Source of the DNA: Rhodoferax sp.
GTDB taxonomy: Bacteria; Pseudomonadota; Gammaproteobacteria; Burkholderiales; Burkholderiaceae_C
Assembly: GCA_021737905.1 (NCBI GenBank)
Contig: JAIPDA010000034.1
Span: 1 to 13,904 of the forward strand
DNA length: 13,904 bases
Reading direction: 5' to 3'
Below are positions 11,215-13,904 of this stretch, piece by piece. Within the stretch, counting starts at the first letter, position 1. Each line of letters starts with the position of its first letter. The translations under genes were made by a program, and so were the position numbers. The notes under the pieces were generated by a model that made no database searches, was not told the DNA's origin, and saw only the letters and a list, made by a program, of their open reading frames with translations.

Positions 11215-13218
11215 ATGCCCAACTCGCCTGCCATGACAACCCGACTTCCAGCAGCCTCCTTGGCCACATGGCGCTGGCTTGTGGCAGCGGCTTTGCTGAT
11301 GCTGGGCGGCCTGTCCAGTTTCAATGCGCAAGCCTTGAGTCTGGGCCGGATGCAAGTGCAGTCCTTCTTGGGCGAGTCGCTGCGGGCAGAACTGGAGCTG
11401 CGGGATGTCAGTGAGGCTGACGCGAAAAGCTTCAAGGCTGAGGTTTCGCCTGCGGCCACCTTCAAGGCTTTGGGCTTGGAGTACCAGTCGGTCTACACAG
11501 AGTTGGCCTTCAACCTGCAGCTCTTACCCGAGGGCCGCGCGTTACTGAAGATCAGTGGCAGCCGGCCGGTGGCCGTGAACTTTATCGAGCTGGTGTTCGA
11601 TTTCAGCTGGGCTTCGGGCCGGACAACGCGCGAGTTCACCTTGCTCATCATGCCGCCGGCCACGCCGGGGCCCGTGGCGCCGGTGGCACCGGCGGTACAG
11701 GAAGCTCCTGCACCAGCAGCAGCGCCCGCCGCAGCGGCGCAAATGCCGGCGGCAGTGCCTGCCCCAGCCACCCCGGCGCCTGCAGTCCAGGCGCCCAAGC
11801 CGGTAGCAGCCAAAGGCGGCGCGCGCCTGACCGTCAAGGCCGGCGACACCGCCAGCGAGCTGGCAGTGCAAGCCAAGTCGGTCAATGTGTCACTGGACCA
11901 GATGCTGCTGGCCATGCTGCGCAGCAACCCGGAAGCCTTTGTGGCCAATAACGTGAACCGGCTGCTGGCCGGGGCAGAACTGACTTTACCCACCCCTGAC
12001 CAAGCGCAGGCACTGGACCCCGTCGAGGCGCGCAAGACCATTTTGCTGCAAAGCCAAGACTTCGATGCCTACCGCCAGCAACTGGCCAACAAAGCCAAAG
12101 AGGCCAACGTAGCACCGGCCGGTCGCACCGCCTCGGGCAAAGTGCAAAGCGCCGTGAAAGACGCATCACCAGACGCTGCGGCCACCGACAAGCTCACCCT
12201 TTCCAAGGGCGCAGTGCAAGCCGGTGGCAGCGCTGAAGAAAAACTGAGCCAGGAACGCAAAGCCAAAGACGATGCCCAGCGGCTGGCCGAGCTCTCAAAA
12301 AATATCAAAGACCTGAGCGATTTGAGTAAAAACAGCCTGCCGGCCACGGCGCCCGCCGGCAGCCCGGCCCCTGCCGCAGCCAATGCCGCTGACGCTGCCG
12401 AAGCCAGCCTGCCGGCAATCAACCTGCCAGCACCGCCGGCAATGGGCGAAGACAAGCCCAACCTGATCGACCGGCTGTCAAAAGACGATGCCGTATTGCC
12501 TGCAGCAGGTGTATTTTTGAGCTTGTTGCTGGTTTGGGTATTGCTGCGCTTGCGCCGCAACCGCCCGGTTCAAGAAGTGCCGCAAAACTTTGTCGCTCCT
12601 TCAATGGACATGACAGCCGAAGAGGCCGCCACCTATGTGCGTGTCAGCGAGCAAACTTTAATCTCCGATGCAGAAAGAGCCGCCACGCCGCTGCCGCCGC
12701 AAGACCCGCTTTACAAGGCGCGCAAAGAGCTGGAAGCCGGCCGCGACATGGTGGCCGAAGCCCTGCTGCGCACTGCGCTGGACAAGACACCCAAGCGCAT
12801 TGACATCATGCTGGAGCTGATGGACCTTTGCGTTGCAAGCCAAGACAGCGCTGGCTTTGAAGCGCTGGCCGTTCGGGCGCTGGGCGCCATGGGCGGGCCG
12901 GGGCCGGAATGGCCGGACATTTGCATCAAAGGACAGTCACTGGACCCGGCTAACCCGCTTTACGGGCCCAAACTGCCGGCGCCGCAAACCAGCCCCTTTG
13001 CCAAGATTGACTTTGACCTTGAGCTGCCGCCCGGCGCCAGCCCGGGTGTGGTCGCTGCCAACGAGCCTGCCGTTCGCAATGCGGACATCGCTATGGTCAG
13101 CCCAGCACCTGTGGCCCCATCAAGCACCCCGGCGGCTGACTTTGACATGAACTCCTTCTCTCTGGACCTGCAAGTGCCAGAAGCTGGCGGCGACAAACCG
13201 CCTCCCAAGGCCCCTTGA
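11215..13218 (+). CDS. fimV: FimV/HubP family polar membrane protein with LysM domain
   Basis: A 667-residue FimV-type protein. FimV/HubP proteins bind peptidoglycan and organise the cell pole for type IV pili, motility and signalling. Order of parts: signal peptide or membrane anchor (residues about 20-40, ending in AQA before LSLGRMQVQSFLGESLRAEL, the FimV N-terminal signature); an Ala/Pro-rich linker (about 148-200); a LysM domain (about 203-259, ARLTVKAGDTASELA ... LLAGAELTLP); a charged, possibly coiled-coil region (about 340-372); a second low-complexity linker; a membrane helix (about 428-446, PAAGVFLSLLLVWVLL); and a cytoplasmic TPR-like part (about 496-583). The acidic tail FDLELP/FDMNSFSLDL is typical. 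At 667 residues it is shorter than many relatives (often 800 or more). ATG 11233 is an alternative start. No strong ribosome site. Confidence 0.9.
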   Translation: MPNSPAMTTRLPAASLATWRWLVAAALLMLGGLSSFNAQALSLGRMQVQSFLGESLRAELELRDVSEADAKSFKAEVSPAATFKALGLEYQSVYTELAFNLQLLPEGRALLKISGSRPVAVNFIELVFDFSWASGRTTREFTLLIMPPATPGPVAPVAPAVQEAPAPAAAPAAAAQMPAAVPAPATPAPAVQAPKPVAAKGGARLTVKAGDTASELAVQAKSVNVSLDQMLLAMLRSNPEAFVANNVNRLLAGAELTLPTPDQAQALDPVEARKTILLQSQDFDAYRQQLANKAKEANVAPAGRTASGKVQSAVKDASPDAAATDKLTLSKGAVQAGGSAEEKLSQERKAKDDAQRLAELSKNIKDLSDLSKNSLPATAPAGSPAPAAANAADAAEASLPAINLPAPPAMGEDKPNLIDRLSKDDAVLPAAGVFLSLLLVWVLLRLRRNRPVQEVPQNFVAPSMDMTAEEAATYVRVSEQTLISDAERAATPLPPQDPLYKARKELEAGRDMVAEALLRTALDKTPKRIDIMLELMDLCVASQDSAGFEALAVRALGAMGGPGPEWPDICIKGQSLDPANPLYGPKLPAPQTSPFAKIDFDLELPPGASPGVVAANEPAVRNADIAMVSPAPVAPSSTPAADFDMNSFSLDLQVPEAGGDKPPPKAP

Positions 13219-13251
13219 ACCGTGGCATTGAATGCCTGAGCAGGTGAGCGA

Positions 13252-13904
13252 TTGAGAGTTGCCCTGGGCCTGAGCTACAACGGCAGTAGCTACGAAGGCT
13301 GGCAAAGCCAGCTTTCGGGCAACACCATCCAAGACCGGCTGGAGCACGCGCTGGGCCAGTTCACCGCGCAGCAGTTTCGCGTGAATTGCGCCGGCCGCAC
13401 CGACGCGGGGGTTCACGGTCTGATGCAGGTGGTGCATTTCGACACAGCGCTCGAGCGCGACGAAGCCTCGTGGGTGCGCGGTACCAACGCGTTTTTGCCG
13501 CGCGACATTGCCGTTCAGTGGGCGCGCCACATGCCCGGCGACTTTCATTCGCGCGGCTCGGCGATAGCCCGGCGTTATGCCTATGTGCTGCTCGAATCCC
13601 CCGTGCGCCCCAGCGTAGAAGCCGGCCGCGTGGGCTGGGTTTACCGCCCCATGGACGGCGTCGCCATCGAGCGCGCAGCCGCTTACCTGGTGGGAGAACA
13701 TGATTTTTCTTCTTTCAGGGCGGCGCAGTGCCAGGCCAAAAGCCCCGTCAAGACGCTCACGCGCATCACGGTGTCGCGGCGCGGGCCTTACTGGCGCTTT
13801 GAGTTTGAGGCCAACGCGTTTTTGCACCACATGATCCGCAACATCATGGGCTGCCTGGTCAGCGTGGGCCAGGGCGCGCACAGCCCCGAATGGATTTTGG
13901 AGGT
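13252..13904 (+). CDS. truA: tRNA pseudouridine(38-40) synthase (partial, TTG start)
   Basis: The first 217 residues of TruA, cut by the window end; the family is about 260-270 residues. TruA converts uridines 38-40 in the anticodon stem-loop of many tRNAs to pseudouridine. The N-terminus LRVALGLSYNGSSYEGW matches the family start MRIALGxxYDG. The catalytic aspartate is D51 in GRTDAGVHG. Further motifs are FHSRGSAIARRYAYVL, the HDFSSFRAAQC motif and NAFLHHMIRNIMG. The start must be TTG at 13252: an in-frame TGA at 13237 rules out any earlier start, and no ATG or GTG follows before the conserved region. GAGCAGG (13238-13244) is a fair ribosome site 7 nt upstream. It lies 33 nt after fimV on the same strand. 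In relatives trpF commonly follows. Confidence 0.95.
   Translation, partial: MRVALGLSYNGSSYEGWQSQLSGNTIQDRLEHALGQFTAQQFRVNCAGRTDAGVHGLMQVVHFDTALERDEASWVRGTNAFLPRDIAVQWARHMPGDFHSRGSAIARRYAYVLLESPVRPSVEAGRVGWVYRPMDGVAIERAAAYLVGEHDFSSFRAAQCQAKSPVKTLTRITVSRRGPYWRFEFEANAFLHHMIRNIMGCLVSVGQGAHSPEWILE

Noticed and set aside
13120..13881. 253-codon minus-strand frame at the right end
   Set aside because: Antisense to truA, whose + strand frame carries the GRTDAGVHG motif. The real gene is easily missed because it starts with TTG.
1..13904. tRNA, rRNA, CRISPR arrays, complete insertion sequences or integrase genes
   Set aside because: None was seen. There are no regularly spaced repeats, no transposase motifs and no cloverleaf-like sequences in the gaps.

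Overview
The window looks like the chromosome of a betaproteobacterium of the order Burkholderiales, most likely family Comamonadaceae (Polaromonas/Rhodoferax-like). This rests on protein character and on the order sdhA-sdhB-sdhE-gltA and leuC-leuD-leuB ... asd-fimV-truA, which I recall as usual in that family. No database search was possible. Most of the window is GC-rich. A stretch of about 1 kb (8.8-9.8 kb) is clearly AT-richer and looks foreign.

Layout. (1) 1-2880: end of a TCA-cycle cluster on the + strand: the sdhA 3' end, sdhB, the flavinylation factor sdhE and gltA, closed by a strong intrinsic terminator. An 8-bp hairpin lies between sdhA and sdhB. (2) 2895-3966: a small cysteine-rich orphan protein and a MobA/MocA-like nucleotidyltransferase. 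(3) 4019-8070: leucine biosynthesis leuC-leuD-leuB, followed closely by a short-chain dehydrogenase. (4) 8120-9838: an accessory islet with a brnT-brnA toxin-antitoxin pair, a minus-strand AT-rich orphan gene with an Rx4H (HEPN-like) motif, a possible CaiB/BaiF gene relic, and several palindromes. (5) 9839-13218: asd with a long leader, then fimV. (6) 13252-end: truA, starting at TTG and cut by the window edge.

The most interesting item is the asd leader. A TACAAT -10 box sits 7 nt before a 33-codon reading frame whose end holds six threonine codons within eight, then Lys, Asp and stop. Mutually exclusive hairpins follow, ending in a U-run just before asd. This has the layout of a classical ribosome-mediated attenuator that would make aspartate-semialdehyde dehydrogenase respond to threonine (perhaps also lysine) supply. 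The leader peptide, the gene upstream of the nucleotidyltransferase and brnT all begin 7-8 nt after a good -10 box, so leaderless mRNAs may be common here.

How the genes work together: SdhB/SdhE/GltA serve the TCA cycle. LeuCDB perform the isomerisation and oxidation steps of leucine synthesis. Asd opens the Lys/Thr/Met branch. FimV is a polar cell-envelope protein and TruA modifies tRNA. The brnTA and HEPN-like genes are probably mobile, defence- or stress-related insertions between leuB and asd.
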